This document shows positions 11,506 to 23,640 of a DNA stretch of 64,000 nt, one piece after another. The stretch comes from Sisyra terminalis (Eukaryota; Arthropoda; Insecta; Neuroptera; Sisyridae), in contig OY292276.1 of the NCBI GenBank assembly GCA_958496175.1, positions 25,934,001-25,998,000 of the forward strand, in the 5' to 3' direction. A model generated the notes under the pieces. That model made no database searches and was not told where the DNA came from. It saw nothing but the letters and a program-made list of their open reading frames with translations. Position numbers and translations under genes: made by a program. How positions within the stretch are numbered: position 1 is the stretch's first letter; the number at the start of each line of letters is the position of its first letter.

Positions 11506-13852
11506 TTAATTATTAGTATATGGATTTACATCCTTTCATGTCCACTTTTCTGCTAAAAATTAAATAATATTATGTAAAATAAAACATTTTTTATATTTTG
11601 ATGGTTCTTTTCGATAGTTAGTTATTAATTTTTTAGATTCTTTTGTATGAACTAATTTTATTCCTATTTATTTTTTATCTTTTCTATACAACATTTCATA
11701 TCATTTCCGACTTCTTCAGGTACTATAATAATTCTTAACAACGCTAATTCAACTGTCAATTACAAATAACCACAAAATGAAACACAAAAAATCAGTGAAA
11801 AATACTTATTATATAAAAACAATTGAATTAAAATCTCTTTTATCAATAAAAATCAATCCAGACTTTATTAGTCAGTAGTTAAAATAAGCGAGATACTTAG
11901 AATTTAAACAAGTATATTTAACTTTAATTTTCTCTTTGTTAAATTAAAACAATGATGTTGAAAGAGCATTGATGAAATAAAAACTAACTAATCTAAAGAT
12001 AGTTTTAATAGTTATCTAGTATTTATCTAAAAGATAATTTATATTTAGTATTACTTCTATCGAAAAATTGGTCATTAACGAATATAGATCAAGTTAGAAA
12101 ACAATTTTGTGCAATGAGTTTCGCTTCAAATTTTCCAGTACAGGAAATTTTATTTCCGAAATTGTGGTTCGTCTAATCTTAAACCACAAAAGACCGAAAC
12201 ATTTATAAGGTGGCATTTATATAACTATTTACTTGAAAAATATTGATTCATTTTCAAAATGGAGATAATTACTTTTGATCATGTTCCGATATGTTTGTAT
12301 ACTTTTATTATATTTGAAAATTGCATTCATTCTAATATTAGCCTTTTGGCAAAATATTAATTTGCAAGTTATTAGAGGTACAAAAAAATGATTTTTATTC
12401 ATATTTCAACTAATTGTAGATCAAATTTTGGTCACGTTTAAGGTCTTAGCAATTAAAACTGATTTTTGAGTTAAATACTCTTAAAATAACGTCCGTGATT
12501 TTTGTTTCGTGAAATTGGTCAATTTTATTTGATTGCAGACTAAATGCTTTATAACTAAAAAGGTATGAAAAACTATAGAAGCGCTGGACACAATGTCACA
12601 CTCTGGAATGAGAACCTCTTGATGGATAACGTTTAATTTGATGAGACTTTGATTAACTTAATTAATGATGTATTATTTTTCATGTTATCAGAAAGATACG
12701 ATGTCACTTTGTACTATACAGTGTTAAACAAGCAAAAAACATTAATTTTTCAATTAATTATTAATGGTTTCATGGACTCGAACGAAGATATCATTTTGTA
12801 CCTCTTTGCTTATTTCAAGTTTATTTTAATGCACACTTTGCAACGCATATTTTTTTTGTGATAAATTTAAGCACTTTTCAACTATTTTTAAGAACTATGA
12901 TTAGTAACTTTTATATAGGTACATAGAATTACGTATGAATATGGACTTGTGTAAAACATTGTACGTATCTCTTCTGAAACTCCGAAGAATTATAATAACA
13001 AAGATCAAATTCAATAACATTTATCGTTGACTTAAAAGTTTATACAAATTTCACAATACTGAAAAATATATTGCAGCGTATGCAGTATAATTTACCAAAA
13101 ATAAACTTTTCTAAAAATGAAAATTTTGTACCAAATTTATTCTTTATAACTTTCTTTTTTCCTATAGTGCATAAACCTTTCATGTTCTCTTAAAATATCT
13201 TTTTTTCAAGTACATCGGTTCTACTAGTGCTGGGGACATTTTCTAAAAGCTTCAATTGACAAATGAATAGTAATATGGCTGTTTTTTGTGCTGAATATTT
13301 TCCTTAAATCAAAATTTTGAAATTATGAAAAAATAACAGTAATTTCTATCTCTGGTATAGCAAATCCTATATCTGCATGATACCAATGCATGTAAATAGA
13401 TAAAAAAAATTACCAAGTTTGAGATTCTAGGAAACGTTCCACTGGTGGCAAAGTGTTAATAAAATTCCGAAATTGGTTGCAGAATATGAAAATGTAACAA
13501 ATAATAGTTGTTTAGGACAAATTGTTGTAGCATTCATATCTACCGATTGGATTTATTCAAATTAATACCTATTTTTAATAGGGAAAATATAAATTTTAAG
13601 AAATTGATCCAAAGGTTGTAACGAAATAGATACAGTGATCATTTATATAACTTATGTATCCGCAATTTTTAAAAATCTAATATACATCATATTCAATTAT
13701 AGCAAAAAAGGAAGATTAACCCGTTTCCTCTAAATTTTAGCATTTTTATAGTTAACAACTGTTAGGTATATACCTTGTTTAAATTCTCTGTAGCACTGAA
13801 TATTATTCAATTGAGTTTCTTACCATTTTTTCATGTTAGTAAGTATTGTAAG

Positions 13853-14035
13853 TACTGTAGAATCTCGATAACTCAAACATCAAAGAAAATGCTAAAATTT
13901 CGAGTTAATGGGTTTTCGACTTAACAAGATATTAGAGATAAAACGGATTTAGGAGGCACAAATATATTTTTCGAGTTACTGAGTGACAGTTAATTAAAAA
14001 TTCGACTTAAGTTTACTGGTACATATTTATTAAAT
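13853..14035 (+). mobile_element. Possible pogo/Tigger-type transposon end
   Basis: TACTGTAGAATCTCGATAAC is followed by repeated TTTCGAGTTA and TTCGACTTAA stretches. This is the style of pogo/Tigger terminal regions, with a TA target and a CGAGTTAxCGA-rich subterminal part. No opposite terminus was found and no transposase frame is evident. Confidence 0.3.
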
Positions 14036-15034
14036 GAGCTTTCCGGTACGAGCTTGGAGAAATTCATTAACATCGACTTATAAAGCCTGCTTTTTGAAAA
14101 TCGAATCATAAAGTATAAATATGTATTATCAGTACCTCACAGAGAAATGATCTATATGATTTTCGGTTTCGACCCATTAAGTAATAACTTCTTTGGTTGT
14201 AAAATTGATTTATTTGTTGTTGAAAAAAAATTGGTTTATGAACTATTCTTAAAATGGACTTATTCCACTTTCAAATTAAGTGTCTGAAATGTCCTTTTTT
14301 AAACAAAAATTGAAACAGAACCATTTGGAAACTGTTCCCAAAATATTCATCATTGATACCGAATGAAGTTTTAGATTCTTTAGTGACCCAAATATAGAAA
14401 ATAAACAAATATACTACAGAAACATATAGAAATCAAAGCTAAAAAAGCTTTAAAACTAGTGCTTTTGACTTTGAAAACCCATTTTAACAATTAATTACAT
14501 GGTACGAAAGGATTGAAAATATCATTTGTCTTTTCCTCATCTAAATAGTTTGGTTAAGCGTGGATTTAATGAATACAGCATGGTAAATGTTCCCAAGTAA
14601 ATCAAGATCAAACATTGAAAAACTATTCTTTCACATTATAAGAATTTATATTGTAGTTTTGCTTTGGGATTGTAAGCTAAGCTTTTGCATGGTGGTGCAA
14701 CCTTGCCCCTTACAACCTTGACTCCGAAGTTATAAGTTCTTAGGATGCAATCCGGAGAGACCTCGAAATGTCGGCAAAATGCATGTGTGTAACACCATTC
14801 AAAAACACGGCTTCCAATCCAAAAAATATAGCTTCAGTAAAAAGTTGTAATGTTAAGACTGTTAGCAAAGTTTTACTTTTATAATTAATATATGCTTTAT
14901 GGTTTTCACAAATAAGGAGATATGTACAAAAATGATTTATTAATCATATTTAAAAAAATATATATAGAAAACTGAGACGATATTATTTTTTGTAAAGAGT
15001 CGATAGTCCAAACAAGATTATAAAAATTCTTATA

Positions 15035-15863
15035 CAGAATGGCCCAAAAGTCACGAAGGGGTTTGAACTTCCTATAACTTTTTTAATAATGAACTTTTCT
15101 TATCCTTTTTTTCAGAAGTTGCACTCGATAAGTTCGAAAATTTACCATGGAAAAATAAAGCACGGTATAACACATCAAAATCGTTCAATTTTTCTTTGAG
15201 AACCAACATTCAATTGTAAAAACCGCTGCAAATATATTTTCGTCATTTTAACGTTAAATATGCACAACTGCAAGTTTTGGGGTATTGAAAATCTTAAAGT
15301 GGTATTCCAACATCAATTTTACTTTCTTAAATGCCCAGTTTGGTGTGGAGTAACATCACGAGACATAATCGAACCGATTTTTTTCCCAAAATGTCAATAT
15401 CAGAATTACATCAAAATTTTGTGAAATGGAAACGAGAAATGTGGTTCCAACAAGATGACACTGCCTGCCACATAGCTAACACCACATTGGAAGTTGTAAG
15501 GCTCATTTTTGGCGACTAAACAATCCCGATAAGATGTGGCGTGAATTATTCAATTTTCGAACCTTTCGGCCTCTGATTTTTTATTGGGGGTATCCTAAGG
15601 AAAAGTTTTCACAAATAAACCTCGGATAATTCCGCAATTTAAGGTAAATATTCGTGCCGAAATTAGGGCAATAGAGCCAAAAACGTTAAGAACTGTACTG
15701 AATCATGTTGTCGAAAAGAACGTTTCAGATATTATATTTCGTACTTAGTATGCAATAAAAAACCAATGTGTTGTTTTTTTATGTTTTAAATGAATAAAGA
15801 AAATTAAATAACAAACATTTAGTGGCTGGCTAAAATCCCCTTCGTGACTTTTGGACCAACCTG
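15035..15863 (+). mobile_element. Degenerate Tc1/mariner-superfamily element with TIRs and TA target sites
   Basis: The ends are 27-bp inverted repeats that agree at 24 of 27 positions. The left begins CAGAATGGCCCAAAAGTCAC; the right, reverse-complemented, begins CAGGTTGGTCCAAAAGTCAC. Both continue GAAGGGG. The element is flanked by TA at 15033-15034 and 15864-15865, the hallmark of Tc1/mariner integration. At 829 bp it is shorter than a typical autonomous element of about 1.3 kb, consistent with internal deletion. Confidence 0.9.
15125..15748 (+). pseudogene. Tc1/mariner-type (DDE) transposase pseudogene
   Basis: This was a cut-and-paste transposase. The open part at 15331-15519 reads SLVWSNITRHNRTDFF and then WFQQDDTACHIANTTLEVV, which is the FQQDGATCHTA-type block around the second catalytic Asp. 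After a stop at 15517-15519, a shifted frame resumes as a degraded LDFFLWG-like stretch (read here as PLIFYWGYPKEK, about 15570). It is followed by an intact 45-codon tail ending NVSDIIFRT and TAG at 15746-15748. The segment between the second block and LDFFLWG is much shortened, and the third acidic catalytic residue is not preserved. Upstream of 15331 only scattered matches with stops remain. It sits between the TIRs at 15035 and 15863 and cannot encode an active enzyme. Confidence 0.85.
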
Positions 15864-15865
15864 TA

Positions 15866-17027
15866 ATGAGGTTCATTATATTTGAAATGAACCTTATGCA
15901 AAAACAAACACAAAAGTTTTAATTAAAACTCCAATGGTTGTTTCAGAAACAATTAATAATAAAATAATTTATTTTTATGTGTTGTAATTAATTTTTAGTT
16001 AGTTAATAAAAGAATAAGGGATAGTTTTCATTGAAAATACTTTGCACTGAATATACTACTTAAGTTGATTTTCCACGAATTTCAAAGATTTCAATCGATG
16101 AAATCATCGCTATTTCCAGTCAAAGGCTAATTACAAAGTCTTATCTGTTTTAGAAATTAGTTCTCTCAATATCAGCAAGCAATCACACACTAGACATGTC
16201 CCTCTTTGCGACGAAATATATTTATCGGCAAATTGCAAAATTTCCGCAAATCTAATCTTGAGAAACGCATTCAAAACAAATCAAAATCATAGTTGTGGTC
16301 GCAAACGTTTCATGTCATTATTGAGATAATAATTCCGTTAAAAAATTGCCAATTCTCCCATAGCCACAAAATGTTTCATTCAATGAGTCCAGTTTATGTA
16401 AACAGATGTGGGAGTTTACATGTTCGTTAATTATTATTTTCTTAAAATAACCACGATACTTTTTTTCACTTAATCATGCCCTTGAATATTTCAATCACAC
16501 CAAATGAAGGGTTATCGCAAAACACGTCCAAGTTGAGACTCAAAAAGAATAGGAAGCGAAAAAAAATAGATCAGATCTTTTCAACGAGTTTTGCCTTGAT
16601 TGAGAATGATAATGTCATTGTGGAAATGAAAACAGAGTTATGTTTTTGTGTTTGTATTTGGAACGAGTGGACGAGATGGATTGCGGCTATAGCGAGTTTG
16701 ATTTAGTTTAGTTTTAATTTAATGATAATGATAAATGATTGAGCGATATTATGTATATGTGTTCGTATGTGAGGAATGGCGTTTTGCATTGAAATCAGAT
16801 TGCGCACTATGCAATCGAGTCTCGCCTTTGCCTCCTTTCGAGCCTCCTCCGAACAAGCGGTCAATTTGCGAGGAGTTATTTAAATCAAGCGAACCCAATT
16901 GAAACGCAAATTCTTCAACAAAAGCCGAGTGAACAATTAATTGGCAGTGAATCGGCAATTGGAAAAGAGGCAAGGTTTTTGTCGCTGGTGTGTGGGTGTT
17001 TGTTTGTTTGTTTGTTTGGGAACTTAC
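15866..17027. other. Presumed Ih intron sequence downstream of the HCN-domain exon
   Basis: Starting from the donor at 17027 on the minus strand, this is intron 2 of Ih. I see no further Ih exon. The plus-strand frame at 16476-16706 is Lys-rich, lacks any domain and is likely chance. Confidence 0.5.
16996..17018. repeat. (GTTT)n microsatellite
   Basis: Five consecutive GTTT units lie within the intron a few bases past the Ih donor site. Confidence 0.85.
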
Positions 17028-17594
17028 CGAAAACTGGAGCATGGATGGATGACCCAGTGGCCGGCGGCCTTCTGACGGATGCGTTCCTTCATGAGGGCTT
17101 TTTTGGAGCCGAAGAGCTTCATGGCGAGTTTGTTGTCGGTGGGCTGGAAAAGGGCTTGCAGTTGGTTCTTGATGAAGCTCTGCTTGCCGGGATCGGAGGA
17201 ACCAAGAGGCGTCGGGCCCGGTTCCTCTTTCGGCGTGCCGTAAAGCGACACATCGTCGACGCCGAAGTGCACTTTGCCGCTGCCTTTGTAGTTCATGTCG
17301 TTGGATAGAAAATCGGCGATGAGAAGTGTTTCGTCGTCGAGAGCGGTCACTAGAGAATCGGTGCACGTGTTTGTGTTCTCGATGCTGATCTTGATGGAGT
17401 CATCTTTGGCAAGACGTGGTGTTGAGCGGATCTCTTCTTCGGACTGAGCGGACTGAACGCCGCCGCCACCACCGAGTCCACCACCGCCTCCACCGCCGCT
17501 TGCCCGTCCATTCGCCAGACGCAGGCTGGGCACGCGCCGCGTTCCACCGCCACCACCGCCGTTTCTACGCTCACCAACACCACCACCACCGTCA
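17028..17594 (-). CDS. Ih: Ih/HCN channel, internal exon encoding Gly-rich N-terminus and HCN domain
   Basis: The product is the cytoplasmic N-terminus of a hyperpolarisation-activated cyclic-nucleotide-gated cation channel. The minus-strand exon follows an acceptor TTGAATTGCAG (AG at 17595-17596) and ends at donor CG|GTAAG (17027-17023). Both junctions are phase 2, with 567 bp = 1 + 188 codons + 2. The first third is glycine-rich (DGGGGVGERR, SGGGGGGGLGGGGG). Next comes an acidic linker (SEEEIRS, DDETLLIADFL) and VHFGVDDVSLYGTPKEEPGP. The last 50 or so residues (KQSFIKNQLQALFQP, LAMKLFGSKKALMKERIRQK, AAGHWVIHPCSSFR) match the HCN domain that precedes S1 (family pattern: MFGSxKAxxKE, then AGxWIIHPxSDFRFYWDL). 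The exon stops exactly where FYWDL would follow. The S1-S6 and CNBD exons are not in the window. The family assignment is secure; the functional annotation is by homology. Confidence 0.95.
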
Positions 17595-18214
17595 CTGCAA
17601 TTCAACCAACAACAATCAACAACAACAATCAAAACAATACAACTACATACTGGAAACTATCAAAATAAATGGCATTTCACATTTTTACACTCAAATCAAT
17701 TAAACAACCCGATTCAAAATAAGAAACCCAGTGGGCAATTCCAAAGATCGCAAAAGTAAGGACTAGTTATTTTAGTATCCAACATACTTATATATGTATC
17801 CCATTTGAATTTAGAATCACAAAACTAATATAGTTAGACTAAATATATATTAGGGTGTCCGTTATTTCCCAAATTGGGTTTTGTTCTGCAAACGCCCCCC
17901 AAATTTTCAGGTTCTGACCTAAAAAAAAATATCAGACCCAGACCAGCCCTTAATATTAGCCCTCACATTAACCCGTGCCTAAATCATAATACATTTCCTA
18001 TTTAAATAACATGGGATTTTTGCATTTTTTGCAGTTAATTTTTTTTCACGGAAACAAATGTAGCTAAAAATATTTGAAGAGCTATTTCTAGTAGGAAATT
18101 TAACGCTCTACAAAAAAGATCTGAATCCTCTTTTCGATCAACTTTACCGTTTAAAAGTTATGCAATGAAAAAAATGCAATTGAAAATGATGTCCTATATA
18201 ACTTTTGTGAAGTA

Positions 18215-18890
18215 TTATAATGCAACAATGAAAAACGTTAAAATGCCCGAATTTACAATTATAAAACTCAATTCACAACTCTCAACCCTTAACTAGTCGC
18301 TTTGGATTATGTTGATTTCACATACAGGAAAATTGAAAAAGATATTTTGATGAAATTTTTGAAATTTTTCCAAACTTAACTCATTATAGCATATTAGTAA
18401 GTTTATAAGTTTAAAAATCAAGCTCCCAATGATTGAGGCCTAAGGCTATTTTCGACCCCAGCGACCGTTAGTGGCACTTTTTTCTCATCTGAGATGTTAA
18501 TTTCAAATTTAATAGACATTTTATCACTTACTTAATAATTAAAGACAATTATTTTGTCACTATTTATAACAATGAAAAGAATTATAATGCCCCAATTTAC
18601 AATTATAAAACTGAATTTACAACACTGAAACCTTAACTAGTCGCTTGAGATTATTTTGATTTCACACATCAGGAAAATTGAAAAATTTATTTTGATGAAA
18701 TTTTTGAAATTTTCCCAAACTTAGTTTAATATAACATATCAATGACTAAGGCCTATGGTCATTTTCGACCCTAGTGACCATCAGTGTAACATTTTTATCA
18801 CATGTGGTGTTGATTTCATATTAATTAGACATTTTATCGCTTATATTATCATTAAAGTCCACTTTTTTCTCACTATTAATATAAAAACCT
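18215..18890 (+). repeat. Tandem dimer, period about 344 bp
   Basis: AATTTACAATTATAAAACT starts at 18250 and again at 18594. The following blocks (CCTTAACTAGTCGCTT, GATTTCACA...AGGAAAATTGAAAAA, TTTTGATGAAATTTTTGAAA, TTTTCGACCC, GACATTTTATC) recur in the same order. The two units have diverged by substitutions and small indels. It has no coding potential. Confidence 0.85.
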
Positions 18891-19277
18891 AGTAAAATTT
18901 AGTATCATTGAAGCATGGGTAATAATAACCTAACCAAAAAGAAAATGGAGTACCCCTTTCCATTGCATCGTTTTTTTGTCCTTTTTTACATTTTTACATT
19001 TGAAAAACTACAATTTTGTGAAAAGTATTCCAAAATTTAAAAAAAGCATCAATCATATTTTGCATTTTTTTCAAATTATCATTGCTGTTGTTTAACTATG
19101 TACAACTGTATAGCTATGTACGTTTTGAAACTATCCAGCAGCAGTGATAATTAAAAAAAAAACAATATAAAATATGATGACAGTATTGTAAAATTTCAGA
19201 TAATCGATGATAACAAATTAATAAAATACTCAGAGGACTAGGATCGAAAATAATCAGTCAAAACTGTAATTTTACAT

Positions 19278-19314
19278 GCGACTTTCGGCTCCTTTATTGA
19301 GCCTTCCTCAGGCG
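19278..19314 (-). other. Hairpin motif, second copy of the Penelope/hammerhead-like motif
   Basis: On the minus strand CCTGAGGAAGGCTCAATAAA then GGAGCCGAAAGTCG contains a perfect 5-bp stem (GGCTC/GAGCC) between CTGAGGA and CGAAAG. It is laid out like the 11466-11505 motif, with one substitution in the CTGATGA box. Confidence 0.4.
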
Positions 19315-19744
19315 TTCGTAAAAAACTCGCTTTAACTTTGTTAATTATTATCATTGTCATAATTCATTTTTATAGACACGGCACAGTTGGTAAAATCAAT
19401 ACAACTTCCAAGATACATAAAAAAATTTCAATAAAAATTAATAAATAATTTTTCAATAAAAAATAATTAAAAAATTCAGTTAAAAATTTACACTATTTTA
19501 AAACTCAACCGCCTAGCATTGTTGAGTCTCAGAACCGCCAAACAACGGTTCTGAGCGGTTCTGATATTTTATTAATAAAATATGATTTTTTTCGATATTT
19601 TTTTATACTTACATTATTACAATTTTACGAATGTAAAAATTATACAAAAAAAACAAAAAAAAAGATGCAATGGAAAAAAGAACTCTATTTTCCTTTGGGT
19701 CTGGTTATTATTACCCATGTCTGATTGATACTTAATTTTAATAT

Positions 19745-20210
19745 CGATGATATTCAAAAATGATGTTATACTAATATTTGCCAATGTATACAGAGCAAAA
19801 CCAAAAATATAAGAAAAAATTTCATAATAGCAAGTAAACCGGAAGGAATACTCCTAATTTATGTACATATGTACCTAATACATCTTTTATAACATCATAA
19901 TTTTGTACTATAATTTTATTTAAATTATTTTTGTATCATTAATTTCCATTTACGTATTAATTTTACTATCGATGGTGCACGAAAATGTTGTTATATTTGT
20001 CAATGAATACAGAGCTAAACCAATTATATAAGAATAAGTTTTTATAATAGTACGAAAATCGGAAGGAATACTTGCGGTCAAATGCTCCTAATTTATAAAC
20101 ATATGTACCTAATACGTCTTTTATAACATTATAATTTTGTATTACAATTTTATGTAAACTAATTTTGTATCATTAATTTCCATTTACGTATCAATTACTT
20201 TGCGATCCAT
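19745..20210 (+). repeat. Tandem dimer, period about 220-234 bp
   Basis: GGAAGGAATACT recurs at 19841 and 20061. CTCCTAATTTAT, CATATGTACCTAATAC, TCTTTTATAACAT, ATAATTTTGTA and TTTGTATCATTAATTTCCAT recur in order. The second unit has a short insertion of about 14 bp after GGAAGGAATACT. Confidence 0.85.
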
Positions 20211-22256
20211 TGAAGCTAAACATATATAAAATATACTTTATACATTTTTCTTTTTAAAAGGTAATGTTCAATTTGTGTTTATAGGAAAATAAAATATAAA
20301 AAAATATTTTCTTAACAATTTAATGCTTAGTAAAACTAAGTTAGAAGTAAACATTATTTTAATTTTTCAAATTTAATTAATTTAACAATTTTTTTTAATT
20401 ACTCCAATAATTTTTTTTTCTATGGTAAAAAGCGACATACGGAATAATCCCATTACAAAACAGTAAAATGAACGTTTTGGTTCTATAATTGTGTAGAAAT
20501 TAATGTCACTTAAACTGACGTCATTTTTTCCCTCTTTTTTGTAGAAAAATAGGATAATCCACCCTACAAACTAAGTTATTTCATTAAATTTAAGAAAAAA
20601 AAATCCTTAAAAACCACAACCCTTCTGGGCCTAAGTGTAGTCAAATTTACCTATCTTGATGCACTTTAAGCAATCGTTCTTTCAAATACATTATTGATTT
20701 TTACTGATTATACATAATTATTCAATACACATTGCATACACATCACTAATCAATGATAATTATGAAAATATTACCAAAAAATTTTAAAAATTTTCAAGTT
20801 AAAATCTAGTAATAAATAAAAATTAATAAACCGAGAACTATTGCAGACGTACTTATGTCGGTGGTTAAGGGTTAAAACAAATACTTATAATGACTACAAA
20901 TCAATTAAAGTTAGAAATGTAAATAGAAAGAAATATTTCAAAACCCTTTGCCCTCTTTGGTGAAATATCAAATACTTCAAATTGTTAAGTAACTCTTTAA
21001 AAATTTAAAGAGAAATTGGAGTTAACCTTGAGTTTGGTCAAATAGTCAAAATTAAATTAATATCATATTTGCAATTACATTTTGTCAGTTTCAAGATTGC
21101 CTTGACATATAATGGATTCAAATGATTTTCTTTAGGCGTTATGTACGAAATCTTCACATTTTTTTTCAAACTGTTAGGAATAATGCAATTGCAATATGAA
21201 GTTCAACCCTTAAAACACAAAAAAAAACTTTTAGGGGTGATATTTTCACATCTAGGTAGTGCAATTTATTTTTCAGATTAAATTTGATCCGGAAGATAAA
21301 AAAACATATGAACTTTCACCTTAGAATAGTGACATATATTTTCAAGTAAGGGTCAGTATTTTTACTCAATGATAGACAAACTTTATTCTTAAGACAGCTA
21401 TTTAACAGATAAAACTTTATATTTTAGATAAACCCTACACATTTATCCTACATATATCATTTTTAGGTAAAAATACACATGTTTTTTCTATCCTCCAGAT
21501 AATATTTTTCTGGAAGATAAATGCCACTATCTAGCTATGAAAATATTCGTCCTATATACAAAGAGATTTAAATATCAAACTGTAATAATTATCAAAGTTG
21601 GTATTTTAATTTTTTAAATTGTATTATGAAAATGTACTATTAATCAAAATGTTTACATTCAATATAAAATCAAATATTTTTTTTATGATTTATTTTTTTT
21701 CTTATTTAATAATATAATTGCCAACTTTAATTACTTACATTATTTCTTCAAAATGAACATTAAATGCTTTAACAATGAAAAAAGGAATATAAACTGAATC
21801 AAATGGTAGGTTTTAAAGCGATAAGAAAAAAATCTTTTAATTTTGTAATTCTATCGATTTACTTATTAAAATTTCGTTAGTATAAAATTCATAAGAAATC
21901 AATATTTATGTGTAACTACAACAAAAAAGTAAAAATAAAATAAAATCGTGTAGTTTACACTAATTTTAAACTGTTTGCATTGGTATAAAAGTGCGATGTC
22001 AGTGAAAAAAACTAAAGTGATTGCATTTTTTGATTTATTTAAAATAAAATTTTAAAATTATGAACAAGACAGTAATTTATTTATTTATTTAATGTTATAT
22101 AGAACAAAATACAAAAATATGGGTGTAGTGGGGGCCCCAACTAAAAATAAGTTCTATTAATTTAGGGGGAATTTAGAGGAATTATATTACGTTGAAAGAT
22201 GCCTAATTAAAAATAAAATTTTTGCGTTTTCGCTTTTTGTTTGGTATCTATATAGC

Positions 22257-22702
22257 AAGGTTTATAAATTACATAGGTTATTTCATTAGAAAAACAATGA
22301 CGTCATCTGAAGTTTTTTGAAATGTGAATCGGTCGTAATATATGAGTATATACGAGTACAGGTTGTATAGTGATTGAAAATTGATACAATTAGAATGTTG
22401 GTTTAATCGATTAAAACCATTAAAACATTGTTACCATAATACCACTTGGAATTTAAATAAATTAAGTGCGACGTCAATTGATATATTGATATATTGTTAC
22501 TAGTGTCCGACCGAACTTTCGGTTTCTGAGATTAATGCCAAAATTCGGTTTCAGTTGTAAAACCTAGTTTCGGTCGGACACTATGGTATTTGTTACCAAT
22601 GCTACCAAAAATTATGCATTGGAATTTCTTCTGGACACGTCAATTTTCCATATATTTTTATTGGTTGTAAGCTTATGATCACCTGTGTATTTTCTAAACC
22701 TT
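22257..22702. mobile_element. MITE family A, second copy, enlarged by insertions
   Basis: It starts AAGGTTTATAAATTACATAG and ends CTGTGTATTTTCTAAACCTT, the inverted termini of the 2823-2977 element. Its left half also shares ATTAGAAAAA and the TGACGTCAT core with the reverse complement of that copy. At about 446 bp it is nearly three times longer, partly because another inverted-repeat element sits inside it. Confidence 0.8.
22501..22583. mobile_element. Nested short palindromic MITE (GTGTCCGACCGAA ends)
   Basis: TAGTGTCCGACCGAA at the left is mirrored perfectly by TTCGGTCGGACACTA at the right, so a 79-bp element is flanked by TA on both sides. Its interior is rich in TTCGGTTTC-type words. 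It lies inside the family A MITE. Confidence 0.85.
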
Positions 22703-22807
22703 GCCTATTTAGTACTTTTACGTCGCCTAGTAAAATCTTAAATCATTTGTTAGTAAAGTCATTTTAATATAATTTTAATAATTTACATATTCAAAAAAAA
22801 AAATCTT

Positions 22808-23640
22808 TGAGGTGGAAGCACGCAACCTCTCCTGAACGTATTGATATAGAAATGTGACTAACCAAAGGAGAAACTTTCGAATATGATTGTAGGCTGCATA
22901 CTTTTTGGATTTTATAATCCCTGCATTATTTTTTAAAAAAACCTTTTTCTGTAGTTTTACATATATAACGGTCACTGGCATTGTTGTATATCTTTATGGC
23001 GCAGTGGTAACATTCGCTCTGTATACAAAAAGTTTAAGTTTATATCACACAATAACATGTTTTATTTTCTTCAAAACTTGTGGCCAGTAGAACCCAAAAA
23101 GTTTTCCGAAGGGGCAATTTAAAAGAAAATAGTAACAGTAATAAAATTTATCTTTAGTGAAATGTTTTCAAAATTTATAATTTTGAAATTTTTACCTTCT
23201 ATCTACGATGTCTCTTAAGTCATAGTTCAGTAGAACACTACCTTCATTGTTTTTGATGAAATTTTATGCATACATAGCTGATTGATACGCGAAAGATAAA
23301 ATGTAAATAAAAAGTAAAGGTTACTTCATAATCGTTAGGGATAAAAATGACACCATAGCATGAAATGTAATTCGATATTTTTCAAAATTTAATTCAACAT
23401 TAACAACAACTTCTCCACATAAATTTGCAGTTCATAAGATGTACCTTTTTAAAGGCGTTATTTTCGTGTTTTTTTTTATGATAAATATGAAAACGATTAT
23501 TGCAAAAAATAAATTATAAATTCCCACATACCAAGTCAGACAGTTAATTTAAAAAGAAAATATTACCAATATGTTGTCACGTGAAAAAAGTCACTATTAT
23601 TGGCTAGTAATCTTATAAGCCGAGAAATTAAACTCCCGTA
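22808..23640 (+). repeat. Diverged direct duplication, unit 1 (contains tRNA-like segment)
   Basis: This aligns in order with 24382-25215 at an offset of about 1570-1580. Anchors are TTTGAGGTGG, GGGGAAACTTTC/GGAGAAACTTTC, GCAGTGGTAA (23001), CACAATAAC, TAGAACCCAAAA, TTTAATTxAATATTAACAAC and GTAATCTTATA. The segment around 22998-23060 has A-box-like GGCGCAGTGGTAACATTC and a decayed B box. Confidence 0.75.

Larger units (their letters stand above)
17761..22256. other. Ih: Intronic AT-rich stretch
   Basis: Apart from the two tandem dimers and the hairpin motif, nothing is recognisable. There are no exon-like frames with splice sites. Confidence 0.55.

Noticed and set aside
1..17000. Search for Ih S1-S6, pore (CIGYG) and CNBD exons on the minus strand
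   Set aside because: By eye I found no frame encoding FYWDL, the pore signature or FGEICLL-type motifs, so I do not report further Ih exons.
16749..17366. 205-codon minus-strand frame overlapping the Ih exon
   Set aside because: It is the wrong frame of the Ih exon and reads through the GTAAG donor. The HCN-domain similarity is in the other frame.
17416..17703. Plus-strand His/Arg-rich frame opposite the Gly-rich Ih segment
   Set aside because: It is the antisense reflection of glycine codons and repeats, with no independent support.
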